Part shown: piece by piece, positions 16,976 to 24,597 of the stretch
Numbering within the stretch: position 1 is the first letter of the stretch
Layout: the number at the start of each line of letters is the position of its first letter
Program-made: the position numbers and the translations under genes
Assembly (NCBI GenBank): GCA_963765075.1
Contig: CAVXVA010000008.1
Coordinates: 682,001-746,000, forward strand
DNA from: JAENVU01 sp963765075
Lineage (GTDB): Bacteria > Actinomycetota > Acidimicrobiia > IMCC26256 > JAENVU01
Length of the DNA stretch: 64,000 nt
Reading direction: 5' to 3'
Notes under the pieces: generated by a model
What the model saw: only the letters and a program-made list of their open reading frames with translations
What the model was told of the DNA's origin: nothing
Database searches by the model: none

Positions 16976-17374
16976 TCAGTTCGAGATCGGCTCGAAGCCG
17001 AACCCGATCGCTTCGGTGCCCGCGGTGTCGGTACCAACCGACGTCGTGGCCAGGCGGACTTTCATGCCCAAGCTCACATGCTCGGGGTCGGGGGTCACGT
17101 TGACAAGATTCCCACGCACGCTCGTGCCATCGCAGTCGACGACCGCCGCCACGAACGGGGTCTCGATGCCCGGCGCCGCGAACGCCACGATGGTGAACGC
17201 TCGCACCTCGCCGGTCGTCGCGACGTCGACATCGCGGAACTCGGTGCCGAAGCACTTCGCGCAGCCGTTGCGGCGATCGAAGAACCGGGCGCCGCAACTC
17301 ACGCACTCATGGGCGACCAGGTGTGGCTCCGGTTCGAGGGCGAGGTAGTTCACCAACGGGACGCGGCTGGACAT
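16976..17374 (-). CDS. DUF35 zinc-ribbon/OB-fold partner protein
   Basis: A 132-residue protein with a rubredoxin-like zinc ribbon (C24, C27, C38, C41 in CVSCGARFF...GCAKC) and a following OB-fold (TGEVRAFTIVAF, PFVAAVVDCDG). DUF35 proteins are acyl-CoA-binding partners of thiolase-like enzymes (for example Ltp-type aldolases and HMG-CoA synthase in archaea). The gene lies 10 bases before the thiolase in the same direction, a conserved arrangement, so the two probably form one complex. The ATG start at MSSRVPLVNYL is chosen over an upstream one as the usual beginning of the family. Confidence 0.88.
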   Translation of the reverse strand: MSSRVPLVNYLALEPEPHLVAHECVSCGARFFDRRNGCAKCFGTEFRDVDVATTGEVRAFTIVAFAAPGIETPFVAAVVDCDGTSVRGNLVNVTPDPEHVSLGMKVRLATTSVGTDTAGTEAIGFGFEPISN

Positions 17375-17505
17375 AGAGACTCCTCCGGCACGAACAGATC
17401 GGCGCATGCTTGATCCGCGGGCCGGTCACCGTCAATTCCTCGTCGGGGAATTCCGGCACACGGGTGCGCCGACCGACTGAGGATGGGGCCTACGCTGAGG
17501 CTCTC

Positions 17506-17907
17506 ATGGACGTGACCACTGCAATGCTCGCCGACTTCGCCCAAGTGCGCGAAGGCCTTCTGTTCGTCGCCTCCGGTGGGATCACCCGCTGCTACCGGGA
17601 ACAGCTCCCGGCGCCACTGGGTGTGCACCTCGCCATCGTGTTGGAGCTGGATCGCCTCGAAGCGGAACGGGCCCACGAGGTTCGGGTCGTCGTGGTCGAC
17701 GAAGACGGTGCCGAACTCGCCGAGATCGCAGGGGAGATCCAACTCGGTGAGACCCAACTCATGATGGGTGAGAACCTGAATCTCCCGATCACCTTCGACC
17801 TGCGCAACGTTCCCGTCGAACGCTTCGGCGCGGTCGAGGTGAGGTGTTACGTGGGCGGGGAGCACCGGTCGACGTTGCCGTTGTGGGTACTGCAGACGCC
17901 TTCGTAG
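17506..17907 (+). CDS. Small conserved-looking protein of unknown function
   Basis: 133 residues. The pattern is a compact, strand-rich domain: MLADFAQVREGLLFVASGGITR, LGVHLAIVLELDRLEAERAHEVRVVVVDEDG, ITFDLRNVPVERFGAVEVRCYVGGEHRSTLPLWVL. The body reads like one beta-sandwich of a ligand-binding type. No active-site motif and no signal or membrane segment are seen. A TACGCT box (17491-17496) ends 9 bases before the ATG, giving a probable leaderless transcript. It is divergent from the DUF35/thiolase operon. I cannot assign a function. Confidence 0.75.
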   Translation: MDVTTAMLADFAQVREGLLFVASGGITRCYREQLPAPLGVHLAIVLELDRLEAERAHEVRVVVVDEDGAELAEIAGEIQLGETQLMMGENLNLPITFDLRNVPVERFGAVEVRCYVGGEHRSTLPLWVLQTPS

Positions 17908-17954
17908 AGCTGGGTGTTCGTGCGGGGGCGCCATGCTGAGCTCGACGTGGGTCG

Positions 17955-18035
17955 GGGGCGCCGACGACGTACCCCAGGCTTGGACATGCGCTCGCTGCGC
18001 TCGCGAACTCACGTGGGGCACGCCGTCGGCGCCCC
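17955..18035. terminator. Long imperfect hairpin between convergent genes
   Basis: GGGGCGCCGACG (17955-17966) pairs perfectly with CGTCGGCGCCCC (18024-18035). The stem continues inward with two mismatches to 17976/18014, giving 20 paired of 22 positions. It lies between the stop of the small plus-strand protein and that of the citrate synthase gene, so it is probably a shared terminator. The loop contains a GCGCTCGCTGCGCTCGCG run. Confidence 0.55.
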
Positions 18036-18067
18036 TCTCATGTCGACCGGTGGTCCCTGCCTTTTGG

Positions 18068-19618
18068 TTATGAAAGGGGAGGGAGTGGTTGTGGGGGTGG
18101 GGGGCCGACGTATTGGGCGCTGGGGCGGATGAGGCGGTTGTCGGCGGCTTGTTCGAGGATGTGGGCGCACCAGCCGATGACCCGGCTCGACGCGAAGGTC
18201 GGCGTGAACATCTCGCGAGGGAGCCCGCAGCGGTCCATCACGATCCCGGCGTAGAACTCGACGTTGGTATAGAGCTTGCGGCCCGGCTTCAGTTCGGCCA
18301 GGACCTCGATGGCCTTGGCCTCGATCTGTTCGGCCAGTTCGACGTTGGGTCCGCCCAATCGTTCGGCGACGCCGCGCAGCATGACCGAGCGCGGATCGTC
18401 GGTCTTGTAGACGCGGTGGCCGAAGCCCATCAGCCGGTCGCCCCGTTCGACGGCGGCGCGGAGCCACGGTTCGGCGTTGTCGAGGGTGCCGATGGAATCG
18501 AGCATGTCGAGTGCCCGGCTCGGTGCGCCACCGTGCAACGGGCCGGAGAGCGCGCCGATTCCGCCGACGACTGCGGCCGCGAGGTCGGCGCCGGTGGAGG
18601 TGATCACGCGGGCCGTGAACGTCGACGCGTTGAATCCATGATCGATCGTCGAGATGAGGTACTGCTCGACGGCGCGGGCGTGATCCGCAGGCGGAACCTC
18701 GCCATGGAGCATGAAGAGGTAGTTCGTGGCGTAGGCGAGTTCGGGGTTCGGGGCGATGGGTTCGAGCCCGTGCTGGATGCGGTAGATCGCGGTCAGCAGG
18801 GTGGGAACGACGGCACAGACCTGTAGCGCTTGGGCGCGAAGCTCAGCTGCGTCGATGTCGAGCGACGGTCGGAATCCGAGGTGTGCGCCGATCAGCGACA
18901 GCGTGGTGCGCAACATGTCGAGGGGTGGCGCGCTCGTGCCGACGCCCGCGATCTGGGGAAGCACCGCGAGTACGGCCGGAGGGATCTCGCGCAGTGGCGC
19001 GACCTTGGCCATGAAGGCGGCCCGCTCGGCCAGTGACGGGAGGTGGCCTTCGAACATGAGGAACCACACGTCTTCGATCGTGCGGTGCTCGGCGAGGTCG
19101 ACCGCGCTGTACTGGCGGTAGTGGTAGAAGCCTTCGAGGCCCCGCACGTCGCCGATGTCGGTCTCGGCGACCACGACGCCTTCGAGCCCACGCGGGATCT
19201 CGTGGGCAAGGTGTTCTGCAGGCTGGATCTGGGCGATCCGCATGAGGTCACGCATCGACACGATGCCGACGAGCGCGCCGTCGTCGACCACCGGAATGTG
19301 GCGGTAGCCGTGTTCGGACAAGCTGGCGAACGCGGTGCTCACGTCGACGTCAGGACCGACCGAATCCGGTGACGCGGTCATCCACTCGGCCACCGTCGCC
19401 GCACTCGTGTTGGCGCCGGCGGCGGTGAACTTGATCAAGTCCCGCTCGGTCAGGATGCCCAGTGGCCGGGTGCCCTCGACGGCAACCACCGAGCCCACCC
19501 GCCGTTCGCGCATGGTCGCCGCGGCCTCGGTCATCTTGTCGTCGGGGCTCACCGTGACGACGGGCCGACTCATGATGTCGGCAACGGTGCGGGTCTTGCC
19601 CGGTTCATTCACGGCCAC
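18068..19618 (-). CDS. Citrate synthase with N-terminal CBS-domain pair
   Basis: A 516-residue fusion. Residues ~1-125 are two CBS motifs (VADIMSRPVVTVSPDDKMTEAA and HIPVVDDGALVGIVSMRDLM), which bind adenine nucleotides such as AMP/ATP. Residues ~140-505 are a citrate/methylcitrate synthase: FMLHGEVPP, DHGFNASTFTARV, SGPLHGGAPSRALDM, GFGHRVYKTDDPRS with catalytic His, and FYAGIVMDRCGLP. The enzyme condenses acetyl- or propionyl-CoA with oxaloacetate. The CBS pair implies direct control by cellular energy state, unlike ordinary ~370-430-residue actinobacterial enzymes. GTG at 19618 is preceded at good distance by GGAG. The C-terminal tail is Pro-rich (GPPPPQPLPPLS). Confidence 0.88.
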   Translation of the reverse strand: MAVNEPGKTRTVADIMSRPVVTVSPDDKMTEAAATMRERRVGSVVAVEGTRPLGILTERDLIKFTAAGANTSAATVAEWMTASPDSVGPDVDVSTAFASLSEHGYRHIPVVDDGALVGIVSMRDLMRIAQIQPAEHLAHEIPRGLEGVVVAETDIGDVRGLEGFYHYRQYSAVDLAEHRTIEDVWFLMFEGHLPSLAERAAFMAKVAPLREIPPAVLAVLPQIAGVGTSAPPLDMLRTTLSLIGAHLGFRPSLDIDAAELRAQALQVCAVVPTLLTAIYRIQHGLEPIAPNPELAYATNYLFMLHGEVPPADHARAVEQYLISTIDHGFNASTFTARVITSTGADLAAAVVGGIGALSGPLHGGAPSRALDMLDSIGTLDNAEPWLRAAVERGDRLMGFGHRVYKTDDPRSVMLRGVAERLGGPNVELAEQIEAKAIEVLAELKPGRKLYTNVEFYAGIVMDRCGLPREMFTPTFASSRVIGWCAHILEQAADNRLIRPSAQYVGPPPPQPLPPLS

Positions 19619-19674
19619 GGAAGCTCCGAAGGTTGGGAAGTACGGCCGTGATCGATCATATGTCGGTCGGTGAG

Positions 19675-20574
19675 TCAGCCGAAGACAGTCACGGCGACGG
19701 CCACGATGACCACCGCGAGCGAGCCGAGAACGGTCGTCGTCCTGCGATGGGCGCGCCGTCGGGCCCGACGCTCGGCGCGCCGTGCGGCCTCTGCGGCCTC
19801 GCGTTCGAGGCGCCGGAGGCGCCGCTGGCCGACGACGACCGGCGTGACCGGGCCGGACGATGGGTCGGACAATGGGCCGGCGAGCGAGTCGGAGTCGTCG
19901 GGGTCCTGGTCCGACCCACCGGTGCGCGCTGCAGCATCCTCGACCACCTTGCGGGGCCAGAGGATCCACATCACTGAGATGCCGATGGACGCGCAGAAGA
20001 CCCACGGCATCAGCATCCAGGCCCCGGCCCCCGGAAGCGGGATGAGCATCCGGTACCGACCGACGATTTCGCGATTGGTCGGGTTCCACGTATCCGGCGT
20101 CGTGCGATTGTCGCCCTGCAGGAGGTAGCCGCCGTGGCGATGACCGATGATCCGGTGGATCACCATCTGGCCCGCGCCGGCGGTGCCCTTGGGGATTCGG
20201 TACGCGACGATGTCACCGACGTTGTAGCGGTCCTGTGTGCGGACGACAGCCAGGTCGCCGGTGTGGAACTTCGGCTCCATCGAGGTGCCCTTGACGATCA
20301 CGTAGGTCGTTGCGCCGCCGAGCCGAGCCGGCCAGAGCGCAAACGCGAGCAAAGCGATCAGTCCGAGGACGGCGACATCGGCGAGTAGTCGACGGGCCGG
20401 CAAACTACGTTGCCACCCGTTCGCCCGGCGCGGTTGGGCCCGCGGCGCTCGGGGACGGGCCGTGGTCGGGGTGCGTGAGAACTGGATGGGGTCTGCCGCT
20501 CGGCCGGCGGGGGCCTCGAGATCGCGCCCGGCTGCGATGCCCAGGTCGACCAACGGCTCGGCACACTGATTCAT
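19675..20574 (-). CDS. Signal peptidase I, SipW/ER type
   Basis: A 299-residue membrane peptidase of family S26. It has a ~60-residue cytoplasmic N-terminus, a span at ~63-80, then the catalytic serine S98 in GTSMEPKFHTGDL. The second catalytic position is His (H140 in MVIHRIIGH) instead of Lys, the mark of the ER/SipW subtype. LLQGDNRTTPD follows. Two further hydrophobic spans lie near 183-205 and 282-298, and a long Arg/Glu/Ala-rich helix precedes the last one. SipW enzymes process a few dedicated substrates with special signal peptides. Its ATG overlaps the stop of the upstream secreted-protein gene (TGATG), so it is coupled to its likely substrates. Confidence 0.88.
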   Translation of the reverse strand: MNQCAEPLVDLGIAAGRDLEAPAGRAADPIQFSRTPTTARPRAPRAQPRRANGWQRSLPARRLLADVAVLGLIALLAFALWPARLGGATTYVIVKGTSMEPKFHTGDLAVVRTQDRYNVGDIVAYRIPKGTAGAGQMVIHRIIGHRHGGYLLQGDNRTTPDTWNPTNREIVGRYRMLIPLPGAGAWMLMPWVFCASIGISVMWILWPRKVVEDAAARTGGSDQDPDDSDSLAGPLSDPSSGPVTPVVVGQRRLRRLEREAAEAARRAERRARRRAHRRTTTVLGSLAVVIVAVAVTVFG

Positions 20575-21281
20575 CAGTTGTCCACGTGGAAGTCGTCGAA
20601 GTTCGTCGACGCGTCGGAGTCGGCCATGATTCCGAAACGATCATGCCCCGCGCTCTTGAGCAGCGTGACCTCCGCAGCGGTCAGGGTGTAGCTGAGTCGG
20701 GCCGTGCCATTCCACCACACCCGCATTGTGTTGGTGGTTGCGTCGAGGCGCATCGGCGCGGTGGTGGGAAGCCCGACACCAGTCGTCGACGCGAGCAATG
20801 TTCTGGTACCGCTGACGTACTTGTAAAGCTGGACGGTGCCGCCCGAGTTCTTGGTGTACACGGTGTAGACGAACGAGGTGCCGTTGCTCAGAGCGACGAG
20901 GCCGGCTCGGGGGTTCCCGCCGAAGTCGAGCGTTGTGGATTCGACCGCGGCGGACACGGTTCCCACCGCGGTCGTGAGGTTCGACAGCGCCGTGTTCGAC
21001 GAGTTCGCGGTGTTCTTGGACGAGAGCTTCCACGTTCCGAACTGTGCGATCCAGATCCCGCCGCCGTTCAGCACTTTCCCCGCGAGGTTGGTGTTGTTCG
21101 GACCGGTGAAGCTCGACCAGGTGAGCACGTTCGGCGCACCGGTGCCACCGGGAATCGTCCACGCTCCCAGCGTGCGCGAGGTTTGCGGTCCGAGCGGTGC
21201 CGCGCCCGCGGCAGAACCAGTGGTCACAGTGGCCGTCAGGACGGTTGCGATCACGATTCCCAGCATCCGGCGCGCGCGCAT
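20574..21281 (-). CDS. Secreted concanavalin-A/LamG-like protein
   Basis: A 235-residue exported protein. The signal peptide is MRARRMLGIVIATVLTATVTT with cleavage near GAA-APL. The mature part is a single beta-sandwich of the laminin-G/concanavalin type: WTIPGGTGAPNVLTWSSFTG, IWIAQFGTWKLSSKN, VALSNGTSFVYTVYT, MRVWWNGTARLSYTLTAAE, ending in DDFHVDN. This fold commonly binds carbohydrate. GAGAGG precedes the ATG. The gene lies between a strong terminator and the SipW-type peptidase, to which it is coupled (TGATG), so it is probably transcribed on its own promoter or by read-through and may be a surface component of the same system. Confidence 0.8.
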   Translation of the reverse strand: MRARRMLGIVIATVLTATVTTGSAAGAAPLGPQTSRTLGAWTIPGGTGAPNVLTWSSFTGPNNTNLAGKVLNGGGIWIAQFGTWKLSSKNTANSSNTALSNLTTAVGTVSAAVESTTLDFGGNPRAGLVALSNGTSFVYTVYTKNSGGTVQLYKYVSGTRTLLASTTGVGLPTTAPMRLDATTNTMRVWWNGTARLSYTLTAAEVTLLKSAGHDRFGIMADSDASTNFDDFHVDN

Positions 21282-21287
21282 CGGGAC

Positions 21288-21344
21288 CTCTCGGAAGAAA
21301 AAGAGGAACGGGTGGCACTGGTCGTTGGACCAGTGCCACCCGTT
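21288..21344 (-). terminator. Classical rho-independent terminator
   Basis: AACGGGTGGCACTGG (21307-21321) and CCAGTGCCACCCGTT (21330-21344) form a perfect 15-bp stem with an 8-base loop. On the minus strand this is followed by CCTCTTTTTCTTCC. This is the clearest intrinsic terminator in the window. It lies just after the first SipW-substrate gene and before the concanavalin-like gene, so it should reduce expression of the peptidase relative to the upstream genes. Confidence 0.88.
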
Positions 21345-21349
21345 CAGGA

Positions 21350-21769
21350 CTAGCCGGTGATGACGACTGCGGCTTGCGTGACGAGCTTGGCGTCGGCCGG
21401 AGTGGACATCACGAAGGCCTGCGAGGCCCCGGTGACAGCACCGCCACCGTTGCCGAGCGACGCAGTGGCGCTCGCCAAGGTGATGGAAAGGTTCTTGCCG
21501 GTACACGCGGCGTCCATACCCGAGACGGTGACCGTGGTGGTCTCGTACTTGCCCGAGGTCGCGTTGTACGTGTTGGTGTAGGCGAGGGTGACACCGTCGG
21601 AGTCACAGCTGGTGACTGCGGCGTTGTCGGCACCAAGGGTGGTGGTTCCCAGTCCGCCGAGACTCGCAGCAGACGCTGCCGCGAGACCGAACGCACCGAG
21701 ACCGAGAAGCACAACCGCTCCACGGCGACGGAGTCGACGTTGACGGCGGGGGGACTGAACGTGGGCCAT
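21350..21769 (-). CDS. Small exported protein with SipW-type signal peptide, paralog 1
   Basis: 139 residues. A basic N-terminus (SPRRQRRLRRRG) is followed by a hydrophobic core (VVLLGLGAFGLAAASAASLG) and then GGLGTTTLGADNAAV, the type of sequence cleaved by SipW-like peptidases. The mature part of ~100 residues is a beta-rich domain with two cysteines (TSCDSDG, DAACTGK) and ends AAVVITG at the very C-terminus. It is clearly paralogous to the next upstream protein. By analogy with TasA/camelysin-type substrates it could be a fibre or surface subunit; that is inference. AAAAAAGGAA precedes the ATG. A strong terminator follows its stop. Confidence 0.8.
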   Translation of the reverse strand: MAHVQSPRRQRRLRRRGAVVLLGLGAFGLAAASAASLGGLGTTTLGADNAAVTSCDSDGVTLAYTNTYNATSGKYETTTVTVSGMDAACTGKNLSITLASATASLGNGGGAVTGASQAFVMSTPADAKLVTQAAVVITG

Positions 21770-21943
21770 GGTGGGGATTCCTTTTTTGTTTGACCCAGGT
21801 CTGTCTCCGCCCGGGTGTGAACCAGAACTTCGGCCGCACACCCAGAGTGGTTGAGCAGCACTGAGAGTGCGAAACGGATACACCGCTAAGAACTAGTCAA
21901 ATTCGGGCACGGAATGATTCCGGAGACCTAGGTCTCGGAGCCG

Positions 21944-22366
21944 CTATCCGGTGATGACGACCGCGGCTCGCGTGACCAACTTCGGGTTGGGCGCGATCGT
22001 CATCGTGACGTTCTGGTTGGCCGCCGCGGTCAAAGACGCGATCGTGCCGGACCCGACGGACGCGACCCCACTGCCGAGGGTCAGGTTGAGTCGCTTGAAG
22101 CGACAGGCCGCGTTGATGCCGCGCACCTGCACCACTCGGGTTCGGTAGGCGCGCGTGGCCACCGTGTAGGTGTTGGTGTACCGGAGGGTGACTCCGTTCG
22201 TGTCGCAACGAGCGACCGCCGCGTTGTCGGCACCGAGGCGGGCCGTGGTGAGGCCGCCGAGGCTGGCCGCGGACGCCGCGACGAGGCCGAACGAGCCGAG
22301 ACCGAGCAGGATCACTGCGCACTGACGACGGCGCCGCTCATGTCGTGAGGGATTTTTCGGTTGCAC
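21944..22366 (-). CDS. Small exported protein with SipW-type signal peptide, paralog 2
   Basis: 140 residues, the paralog of the protein encoded 170 bases downstream: the same layout of basic start (SRHERRRRQ), hydrophobic core, SASLGGLTTARLGADNAAV, a beta-rich mature domain with two cysteines (ARCDTNG, NAACRFK), and the same C-terminal AAVVITG. Shared stretches also include GVTLxYTNTY. This copy is richer in Arg (TRVVQVRGINAACRFKRL), so the two may be distinct subunits. The GTG start is supported by GGAGG seven bases upstream. It is the first gene of the SipW cluster; an AT-rich dyad lies ~75 bases upstream. Confidence 0.78.
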   Translation of the reverse strand: MQPKNPSRHERRRRQCAVILLGLGSFGLVAASAASLGGLTTARLGADNAAVARCDTNGVTLRYTNTYTVATRAYRTRVVQVRGINAACRFKRLNLTLGSGVASVGSGTIASLTAAANQNVTMTIAPNPKLVTRAAVVITG

Positions 22367-22438
22367 CGAACCCTCCTTCGGACGGAACTACGCGGGGACG
22401 GGCTCCACGTATCGGCCCACCACGGAGCGTGGCTGAGT

Positions 22439-22468
22439 CCGAAATATCCGTTGGTTTGGATAATTCGG
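22439..22468. promoter_or_regulatory. AT-rich 11-bp inverted repeat upstream of the SipW-substrate cluster
   Basis: CCGAAATATCC (22439-22449) and GGATAATTCGG (22458-22468) match at 10 of 11 positions, with an 8-base spacer GTTGGTTT. It is conspicuous because the arms are AT-rich in very GC-rich DNA. It lies ~75 bases upstream of the first cluster gene and ~55 bases past the crotonase stop. It looks like an operator or promoter-proximal site; a terminator is less likely, as no T-run follows. Confidence 0.5.
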
Positions 22469-22522
22469 TCGCTACTGCCCAAACGCGACGAGGAATGAGT
22501 TGGATGAACTACGCGAAGCGAG

Positions 22523-23281
22523 TCACGCGCTCGCACCGTGGCGACCGGAGCCGGCCACGAATCGTTCGACGGCCAACTCGGGCGAGCGCAACGCTTCTCG
22601 TCCGCAGGTGAGTTCGTGCATCAGGGCGTCGTCGAGCGGACGGTCCCACTGCTCATAGCTGGAGCGGCGATCGCTGCGTAGACAGTCCTGGGGGAACGCG
22701 GCGATGGTCTCGGCGAGGACGATGGCGGCCTCGAGCGTGGTGCCGGGCTCGACCACACGGTTCGCGAGGCCGATGGCGAGGGCCTCGTCGGCCCCGACCT
22801 CTCGGCCGGTCAGGATCAGGTCGAGGGCACGGGAGTGACCGATCAGCCGAGGGAGGCGCACGGTTCCACCGTCGATCAAGGGGACGCCCCAGCGGCGACA
22901 GAACACGCCGAAGGCGGCGTCGGCCGCCATGATCCGCAGGTCGCACCAAAGGGCGAGTTCCAACCCGCCGGCGACCGCATAGCCCTCGACTGCGGCGAGA
23001 ACGGGCTTGGAAAGGAGAAGTCGCGTCGGGCCCATGGGCCCGTCGTTGTCGGCGCTGACGGAGTTGGCGCGGTCGGTGCCGAAGGCCTTGAGGTCCGCGC
23101 CGGCACAGAAGGTGCCATCGGCCCCCGTGAGCACTGCCACCGCTGAGTTCGCGTCCGCGTCGAAGGTGTGAAAGGCCTCGGCCAGGAGCGCGGCCGTGGG
23201 CCGATCGACGGCGTTGCGCGCTTCCGGACGATTGATGGTGACGACCGTGATCGGACCGTGGGTCTCGGCGGTGACGGTCAC
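22523..23281 (-). CDS. Enoyl-CoA hydratase/isomerase (crotonase family)
   Basis: A 252-residue crotonase-fold enzyme. The oxyanion-hole blocks are GADGTFCAGADLKAFG (~58) and VEGYAVAGGLELALWCDLRIM (~100); FCRRWGVPLIDGGTVRLPRLIG holds the usual catalytic region. The GTG start overlaps the stop of the histidine-phosphatase gene (GTGA), so the start is set by coupling. It ends a three-gene operon of HAD hydrolase, histidine phosphatase and crotonase. It differs from the crotonase at 5.6-6.4 kb in sequence and context; its CoA substrate is unknown. Confidence 0.88.
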   Translation of the reverse strand: MTVTAETHGPITVVTINRPEARNAVDRPTAALLAEAFHTFDADANSAVAVLTGADGTFCAGADLKAFGTDRANSVSADNDGPMGPTRLLLSKPVLAAVEGYAVAGGLELALWCDLRIMAADAAFGVFCRRWGVPLIDGGTVRLPRLIGHSRALDLILTGREVGADEALAIGLANRVVEPGTTLEAAIVLAETIAAFPQDCLRSDRRSSYEQWDRPLDDALMHELTCGREALRSPELAVERFVAGSGRHGASA

Positions 23282-23892
23282 GACGGTTCCCGAGTACCAA
23301 CGAGGTGCGCGCTCTCGTTGATGCTGCCGACCGACCTCACCCCGCCGCGGGATCCTCGTACCCGACTGATCGAGGTGTATTCCGGGTCGAACCACAGATG
23401 CCGGTCGATGCCGAGGACCGAGGCCAGGTAGACGTTGATCACCCCGCCGTGACAGACCGCGGCGACTTTCTCGCCGGGATGGGCGGCGATGATGCGATCG
23501 ATGCAGGGCACGATTCGACCCCGGAACTGCTCAGGGGGCTCGCCGCCGTAGTCGGCCCAACGGCCCTCCACCATGGCCTGCCATCGCTCGTCGTTGTCGG
23601 CGCGCAGTTCCTCGATAGGGATGTAACTGTCGGCGGCGGCGTCGTACTCGCAGAGTTCGGCGTCGATCTCGACGGGGAGTCCGAGAGCCGCGGCCAACGG
23701 TTCGGCGGTCTCGCTGGCCCGGCGCAATGGCGACGACACGATCGAATCGACGCCCTCCATCGCCAGCCACTCCGCCAGCCGCCGGGCCTGCCGGCGGCCG
23801 GGTTCGGTCAGCGAGGGATCGGCGGGTCCGCCACCCGACTGGGCGGAGGTGATGCGCTCGGGCACCGCGTGGCGGATCAGCAGGAGTTCCAT
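23278..23892 (-). CDS. Histidine phosphatase family protein (phosphoglycerate-mutase-like)
   Basis: A 204-residue cytoplasmic phosphatase. The phosphohistidine motif is LLIRHAVPE with His at residue 8; SSPLRRASETAEPLA carries the second Arg, and AAVCHGGVINVYLA the second His. All four core residues are visible. The C-terminal extension is short. The branch includes phosphatases acting on small phosphomonoesters. Start and stop overlap neighbours on both sides (TGATG upstream, GTGA downstream), so the three genes form a tight operon. Confidence 0.87.
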   Translation of the reverse strand: MELLLIRHAVPERITSAQSGGGPADPSLTEPGRRQARRLAEWLAMEGVDSIVSSPLRRASETAEPLAAALGLPVEIDAELCEYDAAADSYIPIEELRADNDERWQAMVEGRWADYGGEPPEQFRGRIVPCIDRIIAAHPGEKVAAVCHGGVINVYLASVLGIDRHLWFDPEYTSISRVRGSRGGVRSVGSINESAHLVGTREPS

Positions 23893-24527
23893 CAGGTCGT
23901 CGCCAAGGCGAATCCGAGATGGCCGGCGAGTTCGTCGAGGGCGTCGTGCGGGTCGAGCACCTTGATCGTGGTCATGCCCAGCGCCCGAGCCGGCTTGAGA
24001 TTGACGCCGAGATCATCGAGGAACACGCAGTCCGTAGGGGTCACGGCGAGCCGCTCGCACACCAGGGAATAGATCCGCGGATCGGGCTTCCGGATCCCTT
24101 CGATCGCCGACTCGACAATCGTGTGGAATCCAAGTTCGGACCGGTCACTCGGCTCGGTCCGATCGCCGACTGCGGCCCAGTTGTTGGTGAGGGCGCCGAC
24201 CCGGAGGCCCCGGTCACGGATGGTTCGAATCGCGCTGACCATGCGCGGCCGGGGCGCGAAGCCGGTGGTGATGCCGCGCATCAACAGCGCGGCGTCGACC
24301 TCACCGCCCGCGGCGGTGCACTCCGCTTCGAACGCGTCGCAGAACCCGACAAAGTCGATGTCGGACCGTTCGAAGCGGGCCCACGCGCCGTCCTCCGCGC
24401 TGGCGGCCACCACCGATCGGATGAACCGACTGGGAAGGCCGACCGAGCGTTCGTACTCGTCAAAGACGTCGAACGGCGAGGGGAACACCACACCACCGAG
24501 GTCGAAGATCACCGCGCGATACGTCAT
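23892..24527 (-). CDS. HAD-family hydrolase
   Basis: A 211-residue haloacid-dehalogenase-type hydrolase. Motif I is VIFDLGGVVF, where the second Asp of DxD is replaced by Gly (DLGG, as in epoxide-hydrolase N-domain/YihX-like members). Motif II is ALTNNW, motif III the Lys in IRKPDPRIY, motif IV FLDDLGVN. This subtype is often a phosphatase of small sugar or nucleotide phosphates. A TACCGT box (24536-24541, minus strand) ends 8 bases before the ATG, so the operon with the phosphatase and crotonase probably begins as a leaderless message. Confidence 0.87.
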   Translation of the reverse strand: MTYRAVIFDLGGVVFPSPFDVFDEYERSVGLPSRFIRSVVAASAEDGAWARFERSDIDFVGFCDAFEAECTAAGGEVDAALLMRGITTGFAPRPRMVSAIRTIRDRGLRVGALTNNWAAVGDRTEPSDRSELGFHTIVESAIEGIRKPDPRIYSLVCERLAVTPTDCVFLDDLGVNLKPARALGMTTIKVLDPHDALDELAGHLGFALATT

Positions 24528-24597
24528 CGGGGCGCACGGTAGTGGGCCCGGACCCGCCCGCGAAGACTCCGCCGGCAGGTCCGGGCACCGGGAAGAA

